Assembly: GCA_030737875.1 (NCBI GenBank) | Contig: CM060912.1 | Span: forward strand, 881,291,199-881,355,198 | DNA length: 64,000 nucleotides | Source: Allium sativum | Lineage: Eukaryota; Streptophyta; Magnoliopsida; Asparagales; Amaryllidaceae | Direction: 5' to 3' | Shown: one piece after another, positions 37,999-49,885 of the stretch | Layout of the letters: every line of letters begins with the position of its first letter | Position numbering within the stretch: the first letter of the stretch is position 1 | Notes under the pieces: generated by a model | What the model saw: the letters and a program-made list of their open reading frames with translations, nothing else | What the model was told of the DNA's origin: nothing | Database searches by the model: none | Translations under genes and position numbers: made by a program

Positions 37999-40024
37999 CG
38001 TAGTGTCCCGAATTTCCGGTACCATTTGAGCTGACCAAATAACACAAGTCCAACCCAAATTGCACTAGAAACCAGAAAACTAATAGAAAGAAAATAGAGG
38101 GTTAGAATAGATAAAATAGAAATTTAGAATAGAAGAAGAAGAAGAACATACAACTTCAGAGTAACACAAATCTCACAGCGGAACGCACAACATATAATCG
38201 ATAACATATCTTTGAAATAAAATCAGTATATGTATATAGTAACATTATTAGAGTATAACACTTACAACACAGCGGAAATAACAATAGTTATAAAATCCTG
38301 AAGCCTCCTGCTCCAAGCTCTCCAAGTATATCTGTATAATCCTGACTACTTGACTGCCCGTACAAAATTGGGCACCCAAGAGTTTAGGGAAAACAAAACA
38401 AAACAAAATCTGGGTCAGTCATGTGACTGGTATGAGTAAAACCACTTAAAATAGTTTGAGCAATTAAACGATATCTCATAATACCGCGCCGTATAACGGA
38501 AAGGTTTTTTCCCTTATGAGAATCCAAAACATTTGATTTAACTTTCAAAATCCTTTTGAAAGAAACGATAAACTTTATATCAAAACTATTTTGATAGTAT
38601 AATAATGTCTATCAACCACAACTAAATAATCATCTAGCAGAAACAATTTCATCTCACGTTTTACATATATAGTATACAATCAAAACCACAAGCGCTTATT
38701 GGATAATGGATTTCCAACTATGACAAGGTATGGAACCACCTTTCGATAGTGTACCTCTAGAGATGAATACATTGGGTTCAACAAGAACATCTTGCAACCC
38801 AGCCACACATGATCGACCACTCATTTCGCTTGAGTGTATCGAGTGTATATCACCAACAGTTGGGATCAGCAATCGTTTCTCGAATGGGACAGCATCGAAT
38901 AGATTAAAGAATGAAATGAATATCTCTACACCCTAATTGGCAGCCAACCACTTAGCCATGCTGCCTGCCTGATTTTTTGTCATTTCCCGATTGTGAGGTT
39001 AGAGGCCGCTTATCTATGACAAATCACACAATTATTCACTTTGAATGTCACATCGTCATACCCGTCAAATCACAAATTGATTTCCCCCGAAATACCACGG
39101 GTATACAGCTAAGAGATACGAATTCCTCCGCCACCAAACGTAAATACGTTTGAAGAGATCAACTTACGCGATCTATTAAATATACCCCGTCATACATTCT
39201 TCCATACAGGTCGTCCTGGGACTGGACAAACCGAATGCACTATTCTGTAAATAGGACAACCCTTGCATAACTCCGTCTTTACTTTATCTCCATCATATTT
39301 GATTCGCAATGCTAATGCCATACATAGTGGTTTTCAATTAATATATATGATCTCAGTCTCTCCGTATTGACGATGGAAAAATGGTCAAAAACTCCAATAG
39401 TCGGTGAGTTAACTATCAAAGAAAAACATGTGTGCAAACAACGATATTATTTCCAGATGGAAATTATATCGATCAATCATCTTTAACATTTATCTATTTA
39501 GTTCATTTATTTATTCATTTTTCATTTCCTGTTTCCATGTATTCAACATTCCTGATTTTCTAAATTTAGAAAATATACATTATTAATCATTGGAAAACAT
39601 TTCCATCTCTTTTCCATGTATCACTATCATTTTGGTATTCTTTATCATCAAAAATTTCATTTTCTATGATTAGAAAATATCTCTGATTGTATTTGGAAAA
39701 TGTTTCCAAAACTCATTCATTGGATTTAAACAGATGTTTAAATTATACATCACTATGCCAACTCAAACATTACCTTCATCAATTGAATTCACTTAACCAA
39801 CCTTTATTATCGAACCTTAACCATTCCTTAGTTAAAAATGGAGTCAATCAAGTTGGGGTATAACTATCTCTCAAACCTTAACTGAACAACATTTATAATT
39901 TAAAAAATAGACAAGTTCACCTTCTAAATCTTTAACAAACTTCCTTACGTAACTCTCCGATTCTATTTACGAATCCACTTCTTTTATAGAAATCGTTTGA
40001 TTTTAACAATAGTGTTAAAATCCC
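37999..40024 (-). repeat. right (5') LTR, truncated to about 2.0 kb
   Basis: Matches 30929-32957. Identity stops at GTTAAAATCCC, after which the sequence switches to the LTR beginning at 40029. The minisatellite and everything beyond it are missing, so the element lacks its 5' LTR terminus within this window. Confidence 0.85.
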
Positions 40025-40224
40025 ATTATGACGATCTGAAAACCCCGTGCTACGGTGCTAAGGATAATCAATGGAATATAACACATTAATCATCATTAGC
40101 AGAGTACAGATAATAGCATAAATCAAAAATTGAATAATTTACACAAATATGATAGCGGAATCATATATATATCACCACATCAGAAAGCACAGTGCAGGAT
40201 ACAACTTAGTGCATAATAATATAT

Positions 40225-40325
40225 AATCAGTCTACATCGCCTGAGGCGGAATCATATACATAATAAGTACATAAATGAAACATCAGTCTACATCGCCTGT
40301 GGCGGAATCATAATACATATATAGT
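40225..40325. repeat. short direct duplication
   Basis: CAGTCTACATCGCCTGAGGC with GGAATCATA recurs about 59 bases later as CAGTCTACATCGCCTGTGGC with GGAATCATA. A further GCGGAATCATA lies upstream near 40155. Confidence 0.8.
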
Positions 40326-42924
40326 AATGGCGGAAAAAACGTAGTCATCAACATGTAGTCAAGCCTCGCCATGAGCCAAAAGCGCACCTCTACCGCGGTG
40401 CCAAGCCAAAATATGTCAGCTACCTGTAACTAGGCTGCCCGTGTGAAATAAGGGCACCCGAGTTTGCAAGGCGAAACAAACTACGAGTCAGTCATGGGAC
40501 TGGCACGAGAAATCTACTTAGCTAATTAAATAACAATTATATAGCAAATCAAAGGACCACGCCACTTTCGTGGAATGGGTTTACTCCAATGAGTGCTAGT
40601 GCATGAAATAAAGTAAATTATTAAATCATCGCAATGCTTTTTATAAAAATGAAGCCATTATAAGACTCAGGTCCCATCACACAATACAACGCAAGTCGGA
40701 GGATAGAGTTTTTACCTTATAATGGCCAAGAGATGCTTCATACGTATAAACAAAAGTGTTTGATATTATTACTAGTGCATATATGTTTCAAAAGCGAATT
40801 CGATCATAAATATCAATCATAGACGGCATAAATGACCCATACTACTATGTCGCCATACTAGTAATACAATCAAATCCACAATTTTGTATTGGAAATTGGA
40901 TTCCATCATGAGTCAAGGGAAGGGGCAAGCTCCTCTCCTTTCGAGACACTCTAGCAAATGTCCCAGGACCGCACATAGCAATCCTTGGATCATCAGGGCC
41001 GGTCCTCTCTTGCTATTGAGGATTGGCAATTCCTGAACACACTTTTCCCGATCCTTACAGACCTTAATCGAGGCGCCTCTCAATACAACAACCACACAGG
41101 TGAAAAGTATATATAAATGTCAGGGCTAGTAGGTCACTAACACCACCGTAGCTAGAATGAAACTTCGTGTTCTCCCTGTGGTCACTATCCCCTTTTTCAC
41201 TCATACCGAGGTGTGAGGCTCGCGAATCCACGCTATACTCAAAGCTAGGCCACACAGGTCGTGCTTTGATCATCAACCACAAGACTTTGCTTTGCAACAG
41301 AAGCCTTGATCATATGCCACTTAGGCGTGCCACACAAGCAATCCACTCCATGCGACTGATTTCTGTCGATATATAACCTTTGAGCTCGTACTTCTCAGAG
41401 AAGGGCGTTAAGCAAGAGAATAAATTCTCCACCGCCAAACAGATATATATTTAATAGAGATCAATCAGCACAGAACAAAATCCAATGTCAGACACACAGT
41501 CCATTTACAAGTTCGTTCTGGTTATGAACGAAGCCGGAGGCACCAAATTCCTCGCATTTCCGCACAATCAACAATACGTCCGGACGGCTACCACTTCAGC
41601 TCCCTCAAGGTAGCTACTCCAATCATGAGCATCATTAATGCCCATCCATCCAATGTGAAGATCGTCGGTCTTGAACCGTCTTCAACTCTTCGACTTCTCA
41701 CCATCGATCGATTATTTGAAATGAGAATGAACTCGGCCTTTTCAAATAATCCACGTATATTTAGATTTTCAAATCAATTCTTCACATGGTTAAATCATTT
41801 GACATTCACATTTCAGTTCATTAGTATAGATTTCATGTCAAACACATTCAACCATCAAATATCAAGCAAACCAAGCAGAATCGGTTTATTTCCACTCTAT
41901 ATCATCTATAATATTTTATCATGATATATCGCCATTTTTATTTATTTAAAAATGACCCTATTTAATTAAACGACGTTTCAGATCGTGCCGAGGCACTGGC
42001 GCTATTTTTCCCAAAATTTGTTTTGCACATATCTGAAAATACAACCGTTGGATTTCAGCAATGTTTACATCATTGGGAAGATATTCCCAAAGCGAACCCA
42101 ACGATTCCAGTTTCGCGAAAATCTGATTGTCGGATCTTTCGGTATAATCGTTTGAAGTTACGATCTCAAAACGCGAACTACACGGCCTCAATTCGTTTTA
42201 ATTTAATTTATATTTGTATATATATAAATATAATTCATTCGATGATTTCAATATTGTTTTCACTTCAAATATTTCTCTAACACCTTTAAATTTCGAAAAA
42301 TTTCGCCGTAACCTCCTTTGTACGGGAAGTGGTTTGGAAATTTATTGGGCCGTATTAGGTACCCAATAAATCCTAATAAGCACACACATATTTATAGTGA
42401 TATATTCTGGTGTCCACAAGGGAGTGTGTATAGACCATAACTCCAGAGAATAAATTCTCGTCACCCTATAAATGGTTTTTGTGCCTTAATGACCAGAGAG
42501 ACATGTTTATTGTCATCTCCAGAGCCGTGTGGTTTTTTTTATTAATCTTGCAATTTACCATTACAATTTATATAGTCTAATCAGTCATCAGTTCAACCAG
42601 TAATATATAGTCATCGCCATACAAGCCTCTTGCTCGTATGGTAAATCTTCAACCTCGTCACACAAGCTCCAAATGCTTATGTGGTATATGATGAAGTATG
42701 CCTATCATCAAGAAGTATGCCATGTTGTGTAATTCAAAATTAATTGTTACTATCCTATGGCGATGTTTATCATTACACACAGAACAACTAGCACTCCGCA
42801 TCCAATGGCATTCACAGGAGTTGATATAATAATAATAAATTTGCACATCCAACTCATTAAGGTTTACCTATTTGTCGAGCACGCAAATAAATTCTTTACT
42901 CAATAGCTAATCCATTTCCTGTTC

Positions 42925-42997
<73 letters not shown>

Positions 42998-42998
42998 A
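42925..42998. repeat. self-complementary (CA)n(TA)n(TG)n microsatellite
   Basis: About 34 bases of CA repeat, 18 of TA and 20 of TG, so the first and last blocks can pair around an AT-rich centre. Confidence 0.95.
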
Positions 42999-43249
42999 AA
43001 ACTAAGCTAAAAATTATATTTCTAGCGAACAAAGGTTTATCTCCACTTAACTTTATTTTTAACACATCACGTTTCACTTAAAAATGATAATTTTGTCGAA
43101 CTAAAATATATTCCAATACGTGATTATTTTATTTAGTTCCTATACATGTTAAAAATAATCTTCATAGCAAACAAATATTTATTTCAACATTGTATATTTT
43201 TAGCCATTCACAGATATGATAAAAATAATTTTTTTATCATCAAAAATAT

Positions 43250-43595
43250 TTATTCAACACATGAATGTTTTAACACTTCAACTTCTCAACACATGAGCAT
43301 TTCCACACATGGATATGGTTTCATACAGTTTGTGCATATAAGAAAGATGTTATTTTTATTGTTGAAATAATTTGTTTAAAATACGAATATTTTACAGACT
43401 TCATATATATAATAAAAATGTGGTTTTTATTGTTAAAACTATTTATTTATTCAACACATGAATTATTTTTCAACACATGAACTTCTCAACACATGAGCAT
43501 TTCCACACATGGATATAGTTTCAACACATGACTTTTGTTTCAACACATGAAAATAATTTCAACATGTGAAAATAATTCTAACACATGAATATTAT
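43250..43595. repeat. CAACACATGA-motif repeat array
   Basis: The decamer CAACACATGA or a near copy recurs at least eight times at irregular spacing. A longer unit (TCAACACATGAGCATTTCCA followed by CACATGGATAT) is duplicated. The same decamer occurs in the 96 bp minisatellite at 47591. Confidence 0.85.
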
Positions 43596-46105
43596 TCAAA
43601 ATTTCGGTAGCATAACGGCAGGGTAGTTAAAACCGGCACCGTCCCGAGTACGGCTCCTCGCTCTACCTTAAAACCTCGTGGTTTTTGACAATGGGGATTT
43701 CATACATCTAATTCGCACGCAGGCGAGTATGATTTTTCTTTTCCACAATTTATTTCAATTACAAATGGGTATTTTTCAACCACAACCAAACAATATCAAC
43801 CACAAACAATTCTATCAACCATTCGCATTATCCACCCAATTTTTCACACCAATTCACAATCAATAAATATCGTCCATGGTTTGTGGACGAGGTGTGACGG
43901 CCGGGAATTTCGCTCGATCTGAATCAGTTGTTAAACCGATCTAGACCGTTCGAAACCCCTGAACGTTGAGAACATGACCAATCAGAACACAAACAGAAGA
44001 ACATTTCATTGTATATTACAACAATGCATCAGATTACAAGAATATACAGAGTATAAATGAACAAATATTACACAGAAATATCAGAGATTTAAATTACATT
44101 TAAATACATAGCAGCGGAAAATAATACGAAGCACAACTGAAGGTGATATACGGATACAGAGCTTTCCGGATATCATTCCAGCTGTAAACCAGGATCCTGT
44201 GAATATAAATCTGCAAAACCAAAACTACTAGCTGCCCGTGTGGAAAATAGGGGCACCCAGAGTTTAGGTTAAAACAATAAACTCCAGGTCAGTCATGTGA
44301 CTGGTGTGAGAACTAAAACAGTTATTTAAAACTTTACTTTAAAAGAGAGTAATTCAAGGGACCACGCCGTATAACACGGAACGAGTTTCCTCCCAAGAAT
44401 ATCAGTGCATAGAATAAACAGTGCAATGCTTTTTCGAAAAATGAAGCTATTATAAGACCAAGGTCCCATCACACAATGCAACGCAAGCCGGAGGATAGGG
44501 TTTTCCCTTATAATAGCCAAACATGCTTGGTACGTTTAAAACAAATCATTTGATACTATAATATTTGTATAGTGTCAAAACATTTCAATCATAAATATAA
44601 ATCATAGACGGCATGGGTACCATATATCATGTCGCCATACTAGTTCTACAATTAAAACCGCAATCCACGTATTGGAAATTGGATTTACGTCATGAGTCGA
44701 GGCAAGGGGCAAGCTCCTCTCCGCGTTCGAGACACTCTAGCAAATGCCTCAGGATTACGCACACTGGGTAACCCCTGGATCTTCAGGGCCGGTCCTCACT
44801 TACGTTAGAGGATTAGTTATGCCTGAACACACGTTTCCCGGTCCTTACAGACCTATAATCGAGGCGCCTCATCCAACAACCACATAGGTGAAAAGTATAT
44901 AAATGTCAGGGCTGGTAAGTCACTGACACCACCAAAGCTAGTAAGAAACGCCGTGCTCTCCCTGCAGTCCGTATCCCGTTTTTAACTCATACCGAGGTGT
45001 GAGGCTCGCGAATTCACGCTATACACAAAGCTACGCCACAAAGGCCATGCTTTGATCATCAACCACAAGACTTTGCTTTTCAACAGAAGCCTTGATCATT
45101 GCATCTTAGCGTGCCACACAGGCAATTCATGCCATGCGACTGATGTCCATCGATATACAACCTCTGAGCTCGTACGTCTCAGAGAAGGGCGTTAAGCAAA
45201 AGAATAAATTCTCCGCCGCCAAACAGATGTATATTTAATAGAAATCAATCAACATAGAATAAAATCCAGTGTCAGACACACAATCCATTTACAAGTCCGT
45301 TCTGGGTCTGAACGAAACCGGAGGCACTTTCCTCGCATATCCATCCATCTCCAAGTACGTTTGGACGACCACCAACTATTTCCATCCTCTTGGGTGTACA
45401 GCCCAATCAGGATCGTTAGTAATAATCCAAACGATGTGAAGACTTCCGGTCTTCGACCACCGTCTTCATCTTCGACTTATCGTCGAATCGGTTATTCAGA
45501 ATGGGTATAAACCCGGACTTTCCGAACAACCCGCGTATATTAAAAACAAATGTTACACAAACACAACATACGCCTCATTCTTATTCATTAGTCACTAACC
45601 GCAAATTAGCAAGAGAACAATTTCCCAAACATTAACCCCGAAGGCCGAAACCAACATCAGATCAATACCCAGGAAACCATTCATCTTAGCCAACCTACAG
45701 CTAGTTTCTAAATTCCACATTCTTAGGGAAAGGTTCCCATTAATTTTATCCAAGATAAATTCTTTAAAATTTATCCTGTATCTTCCTTTGGATGTCATTT
45801 AAAACCAAATTATGGTTTTTCCAACTAGTCGAGATTAGCGAACCGTAACGAAGTAGTTATTTATTTTATTTCCCAATCCCAACCTATTCATCCCATGAAG
45901 CAAAACTGGTAATACTCCATATCTAACACCGTGGTGTTATCGGTAAAATTAATTACCATTTCACGTTCAAATCTAATTAAAGATTTAACTATCGCTTTGG
46001 AGCAAAACTGGCGATACCCCATACTCACTCATTTCTAAATTTGATAATTTAGATTACAAATTCACACTTCAATCTAATTGCAGATTCGTTAGAACTCCTT
46101 TTTCT

Positions 46106-46220
46106 GGGTTAAAGAACTAGGTGTTATTTAAAACACAGTTCACGATAAACCCAAATCACATTCTATTTATTATCGGGTTAAAGAACTAGTGTTATTTAAA
46201 ACACAGTTCACGATAAACCC
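46106..46220. repeat. palindromic 46 bp unit in two copies (69 bp period)
   Basis: Two units read GGGTTAAAGAACTA(G)GTGTT, then ATTTAAAACACAGTTC and ACGATAAACCC. GAAC pairs with GTTC, GTGTT with AACAC and GGGTT with AACCC, giving a nested hairpin. The same pair occurs in the right LTR at 54064-54178. Confidence 0.85.
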
Positions 46221-47079
46221 ATTTCAAATCCAATCAAATATATTAGAAATCCCGATTATTTAAAACCCCTTTTAAATCTAATTTATTTATTTAAAAATAA
46301 TTAGGTTTTAAATTTAGTTCAAAACTAGTTCATTTCGATAAAAATCTATTTTTATCTTTTCAAATATGGAGTTTTTCATCCCAATTCTTCCCAAATCATT
46401 TCTTATGATTTTACATAAATTATTACTATTTTTAATAATCTTATCAAGGCCCGTACAGTCGATTTCCAACAACGGCCATCGAACTGCACCTATAGCGACC
46501 TTTTTCGAATTTGATTTGGACGTATCTCCAAATCCAACCATTAGATTTCGAATTTCTAATATTCGTTAGAAAGCTCTTTTCGATACGAACCCAACGGTTC
46601 CGGTTTTAGGAGAATCCGACGGTCGGATCTCCCGTAATGTCCGTTTGAAGTTAATGGTCGAAATTCACGAACTGCCACGGCGCGGCACGTTTTATTCAGT
46701 CCATTATATTATATATATATAATATATATATAATATATATTTCGTCGATTCCTATTTAAAACGAATTATATGAATAGTTTAGATTCGTTTCAAAAACAAT
46801 TTCAACTTCCATTTCAATTCAAATCAAAATTGAATTCTTCTTTATAAATTCGTTCTAAAATTCATTTCTATTCAATTCAAATTTCAATTCAATTTGAATT
46901 CATTTCACTTTGCTTTCGATTCAATTCAAAGTGGTTTTCTATTCGATTCATTTCAAATTGGTTTTCTATTCGATTCATTTCAAATTGGTTTTCTATTCGA
47001 TTCAAATTCATTTTCTATTCAAATCAAATTCGTTTTCTATTCAAATCAAATTCGTTTCGTTTTCTATTTGAATCCAATT

Positions 47080-47350
47080 CATTATATATTCAATTGAAAT
47101 CAAATTGGTTTTCTATTTCATTCAATTCGAAATCGTTTTATATTCAATTCAAATCGAAATCGTTATATATTCAATTCATTTTGAAATCGTTATATATTCA
47201 ATTCATTTTGAAATCATTATATATTCAATTTATTTCGAAATCGTTATATATTCAATTCATTTTGAAATCGTTATATATTCAATTTATTTCGAAATCGTTA
47301 TATATTCAATTTATTTCGAAATATTATATATTCAATTCATTTCGAAATCT
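47080..47350. repeat. 27 bp minisatellite in left giant LTR
   Basis: Units TATATTCAATTCATTTTGAA with ATCGT repeat at about 27 bp. The right LTR (55038-55335) has one unit more, seen as nine extra residues in the open frame that crosses it. Confidence 0.9.
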
Positions 47351-47590
47351 TTGATTTCTAAATCACTTTTCAACATCATTTTAAAATGATTAAAATCGAT
47401 ATAAATATCGTTCACGTCAAAATGGCGTCAATCTAATCAACACGGCTTCATTTATTTCTATTTTCAAATATTCTATTTCAAAATATTTCTATTCAAATAT
47501 TTCTTTTCAAATATTTCTTTTCGTCAACACACGACTAATCTCAATGAATGAGTACCGTCCACGTGTGACTACTTTTGTTAAATTATTTTG

Positions 47591-47945
47591 TTCAACACAT
47601 GACTAATCTCAACGGATGAGTACAGTCAACACATGAACCTTTACTTTATATTATAAAGATGTAAATTTTATTATTAAAATATTTCGTTCAACACATGACT
47701 AATCTCAACGGATGAGTACAGTCAACACATGAACCTTTACTTTATATTATAAAGATGTAAATTTTATTATTAAAATATTTCGTTCAACACATGACTAATC
47801 TCAACGGATGAGTACAGTCAACACATGAACATTTACTTTATCTTATAAAGATGTAAATTTTATTATTAAAATATTTCGTTCAACACATGACTAATCTCAA
47901 CGGATGAGTACAGTCAACACATGAACATTTACTTTATATTATTCT
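47591..47945. repeat. 96 bp minisatellite in left giant LTR
   Basis: Four units start with TTCAACACATGACTAATCTC at 47591, 47687, 47783 and 47879; the last is shorter. A diverged copy precedes them at about 47524. Present at the same place in the right LTR (about 55573-55925). Confidence 0.92.
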
Positions 47946-48979
47946 TTATCTTCTAAATTGGAATGAGGCCCAATCAATCACCATATAAAATTAATTATAT
48001 GGATTTTCATACATCACACGTATATAATAGCATTGAAAGATAATCAAACATCAACCAAAGTGCACTACACTGTATAAGCATCAAATATAGATATCTAACG
48101 CATATAACAGCCTGTCAATCAATCGATCGACATATTTAATCAATCAGGATGAGTGAACTTCAAATTTCATCCCAACACCTGTGGGGGGTTTCAAACAATC
48201 AAACACAGATTTTATTTGTGCAGTTGGGCGATGTGTAAAATTTATCGACCCAATCAATGTCAGTCAAATCAGTGTACATAAACAAACCGTCTGGTTTGTA
48301 AATGAATATTTTATTTTATTCACTTTCACGTTAAAAATTATATTTTTAACGATAAAACATTTTATTTCGACATATGAATTTCTATTCAATTCATTTATTC
48401 AATAAAATGATATTTTTATTTTTCTAACATATTTTAGAAAATTTCGGCGGCATAACGGCACGATACTAGAAACGGGACGAGGCCTAGCCTTATCCCCGGT
48501 CTAGTGAAGGCCCACGCCATTCACACATCAATCATATCAATTCATTTCACCAAACAATTCAATTTCGATCAAATTTTCGAACTAGTCTATGCAACCAAAC
48601 AAACAAGTCCTTGGTCTGTGGACGATTGTGTCGGGTGCTACTAAGCACCGTCTGCATCCTAGTATATATATATATATAACTATAATAGAAATTGAAGAGT
48701 GAGAAGTTCTCACCGAAAGCTATCCTAGCTCCACGGCACTTCACTGATAGAAATCTTCTTCGTTATCCCATCTTCGTCATCTTCGTTGCCCGTCGTCACT
48801 ATATATAGAAATCACACATTTTTATATTTCGATGTTTTTTAAAATAAAAATCACATTTTTATTTATTCATTTTCAATTTAAAAATAATATTTTTATAATC
48901 ACTTCATATATTTAGAAATCGAATTTTTACTGTTATGTTATATAGATAAAAATTATATTTTTATCCCGCCATTTTCCAT

Positions 48980-49143
48980 ATAAAGATTACGCCTTTTTAA
49001 ATTTAAAGATTTCACCTTTTTAAATTTAAAGATTTCACCTTTTTAAATTTAAAGATTTCACCTTTTTAAATTTAAAGATTTCGCCTTTTTAAATTTAAAG
49101 ATTTCGCCTTTTTAAATTTAAAGATTTCGCCTTTTTAAATTTA
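48980..49143. repeat. 23 bp minisatellite in left giant LTR
   Basis: Seven units of AAAGATTTCACCTTTTTAAA with TTT. The right LTR (56977-57117) has six. The unit core TTTAAATTTAAA is palindromic. Confidence 0.92.
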
Positions 49144-49559
49144 TCATCTATATAGTAAAGATCATATTTTTAATACTTTAAAAATATTAAAAATCATATT
49201 CTTTCTATCAACTAAAATCATAGATTTTCTACGAATAAAAATCTTAACTTTTATGAACTAAGAATCCTAGCTTTTCGAGTTTAAAAATCATGTCTTTACA
49301 TTTTTAAAAGTCAGACCTTTATATTTCTAAAAATCTAAATTTTACTTTATGGAAAAAAAATCAAGTCTTTGTGGTATTATAAATCAAGTCTTTCCTATAA
49401 ATAAAAATCTAACCTTTTTAAATTAAAAATCTATATTTTTAAAAACGAATATTATAAATAGATTTTGACATATTAAAAGAAAACGAGAGACTCACTGTTA
49501 ATCCTTCGCATTGTCTTCATCGTCGAATACTTCCTAGCCTAAGACGAACGTCGCTCAAC

Positions 49560-49885
49560 TTTAGGGTTCGCGGTTGGCTGCGTCTCCATCCCCGGTGGCG
49601 GCTACTGACAGGTGGAAGAGGCGGCTTCGAGGAGAAGGTGGGGGGGTCGCGGATGAAGGTGGAGGAGGGTGGAACGGTGGCGATCCGGTGGCGGTCGATG
49701 GGGTTAGGGCGCGGCAGGGTCTTTGGGCGATTTTGGGTCTCGTGGGCGTGGTGCTCCGGTCTGGGAGGGGGGGGGGGGGGTGGCGGAAAATGAGGGGAGG
49801 AGGAAGGATCCTCGACGGCGGCTTCGATTTTTTTTTTCTTTTCCGTTCGATTGAAAATATGAGGGAGGGGGCCAACGGGTTTTGA
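49560..49885 (-). other. GC-rich island with poly-G run in left giant LTR
   Basis: Sharp GC-rich patch with a run of 14 G at 49767-49780, bordered on its right by a (TA)n tract (about 49891-49918). On the minus (element) strand the order is TA tract, then island, as expected for a TATA-type promoter followed by a leader. The minus frame 49561-49875 encodes a 104-residue Pro-rich peptide; its counterpart in the right LTR (57574-57879) diverges by frameshift, so coding is doubtful. Confidence 0.45.

Larger units (their letters stand above)
30929..40024 (-). mobile_element. non-autonomous gypsy-type element with 5.7 kb LTR
   Basis: Left LTR 30929-36613, interior 36614-37998 (1385 bp), right LTR from 37999, cut off at 40024. 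On the minus strand the PBS sits right inside the right LTR and the PPT right inside the left LTR, so the order is that of a real element and not a plain duplication. The interior has no gag or pol. The two LTR copies differ by about 8 percent in the first 190 bases, so it is older than the other elements here. LTR ends TGTAACGACC (minus) resemble the chromovirus-type LTRs nearby. Confidence 0.82.
40029..43892 (-). repeat. left part of an LTR of the autonomous chromovirus (interrupted)
   Basis: Starts TGACGATCTG, whose minus strand CAGATCGTCA gives a CA terminus. It is homologous to the giant LTR from its start through the LTR-end module at 42010-42190. A block resembling the internal 3' UTR of these elements follows (42277-42925: CGCCGTAACCTCCTTTGTAC, ACCTATTTGTCG), then CAACACATGA repeats and GCATAACGGCA. 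I infer that it continues at 58806-60030 after the nested element, giving about 5.09 kb and TG...CA ends. That joining is an inference from position and length; the continuous LTR is not seen directly. Confidence 0.55.

Noticed and set aside
45595..45798. Duplicated 67-codon ORF (also at 53553-53756)
   Set aside because: Identical because the two LTRs are nearly identical; no domain and not conserved in related LTR fragments at 28700.
47094..47389. Open frames with repeating IQFILKSLY-type units
   Set aside because: They are translations of the 27 bp minisatellite, which is a multiple of three; no start context or domain, and the second LTR adds one unit.
49574..49885. Gly/Arg-rich or Pro-rich proteins in the GC-rich island
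   Set aside because: Composition explains them, and the homologous frame in the right LTR is disrupted.
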